DNA of 13,667 nucleotides from Akkermansiaceae bacterium. GTDB taxonomy: Bacteria > Verrucomicrobiota > Verrucomicrobiia > Verrucomicrobiales > Akkermansiaceae. The stretch covers positions 1 to 13,667 of the forward strand of contig JACMMB010000010.1 of NCBI GenBank assembly GCA_014379305.1. Reading direction: 5' to 3'. A model generated the notes under the pieces. That model was not told the DNA's origin. It did no database searches and saw only the letters and a program-made list of their open reading frames with translations. The position numbers and the translations under genes are program-made. The first letter of the stretch is position 1; the number at the start of each line of letters is the position of its first letter. Below, one piece after another: positions 13,356-13,667 of this stretch.

Positions 13356-13667
13356 TTACTTCGATTGCTCCAACATTCTAAGCAACGGAATTTCAGCGCG
13401 TTTGCGGATTCCCTCTTCCATTTCGACTCTAGGTGAGAGATCGCGCAGGCAATTGCGGAGTTTCTCCATCGTATTCATTTTCATATATCTGCAGTCGGCA
13501 CAGGCACAACGGTCAGTGGGTCCTGGGATCAGATTCTTGTCCGGGCATTCCCTTTTCAAACGATGAAGCATTCCGCTCTCCGTGACGACGATTATATCCC
13601 TGACCGGAGCGTTTTTGCAGAAATGCACCATCTTCTCCGTGGAGCAGACTTCGTCTGCAAGCATTCT
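13356..13667 (-). CDS. nadA: Quinolinate synthase A, C-terminal part (5' end outside window)
   Basis: Only the last 103 or so codons are visible; the frame runs off the right edge, so the ATG at 13664 is internal, not the start. The segment contains LADEVCST, then IIVVTESGMLHRLKRECPD (a close match to the NadA 'TE.G..HRLK...P.K' block) and CACADCRYMKMNTMEKL, which carries the C-terminal cysteine ligand of the NadA [4Fe-4S] cluster. NadA condenses iminoaspartate with dihydroxyacetone phosphate to quinolinate, an early step of NAD synthesis. The two earlier cluster cysteines would lie beyond the edge. Its gene ends 82 bases before the pseudopilin start, with no clear terminator. Confidence 0.87.
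   Translation of the reverse strand, partial: RMLADEVCSTEKMVHFCKNAPVRDIIVVTESGMLHRLKRECPDKNLIPGPTDRCACADCRYMKMNTMEKLRNCLRDLSPRVEMEEGIRKRAEIPLLRMLEQSK

Overview
The window looks like a chromosomal segment from a Gram-negative bacterium, most likely of the Verrucomicrobiota/PVC group. That assignment is inferred from four things: a pseudopilin of the style common there, a tiny lipoprotein of a type I associate with that phylum, an almost complete lack of Shine-Dalgarno sequences, and outer-membrane proteins. No rRNA, tRNA, CRISPR array or insertion sequence was seen.

Left part (1-4562, all minus strand): a cyclophilin-type peptidyl-prolyl isomerase lipoprotein, then plsY and gpsA (membrane glycerolipid synthesis, joined by a GTGA overlap), then the R subunit of a type I restriction enzyme that runs off the left edge. 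A 514-base divergent intergenic region (4563-5076) follows. It holds an intrinsic terminator pointing left and an unusual cluster of short direct and inverted repeats in front of the next operon.

Centre (5077-10292, plus strand): the most interesting part. Three tightly spaced genes encode (1) a class I SAM-dependent methyltransferase of the PhcB type, the family known for making 3-hydroxy fatty acid methyl ester autoinducers in Ralstonia; (2) an 889-residue membrane hybrid kinase with the order six TM segments - kinase - receiver - second kinase, which reads as PhcS and PhcR fused in one chain; and (3) a PhcQ-like response regulator. Together they form a complete Phc-type cell-cell signalling module: signal synthase, membrane sensor with phosphorelay, and regulator. 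A short, stand-alone AraC-type DNA-binding protein follows (10367-10762). No PhcA-like LysR regulator is present, so this AraC protein is the obvious local candidate for the output.

Right part (10791-13667, minus strand): a FadL/OmpP1-type outer-membrane channel in an operon with an EthD-domain protein, convergent with the AraC gene. FadL proteins carry hydrophobic molecules such as long-chain fatty acids, so a link to a fatty-ester signal is tempting but unproven. Beyond it lie a 55-residue lipoprotein, a pseudopilin, and the C-terminal end of quinolinate synthase (nadA), cut by the right edge.
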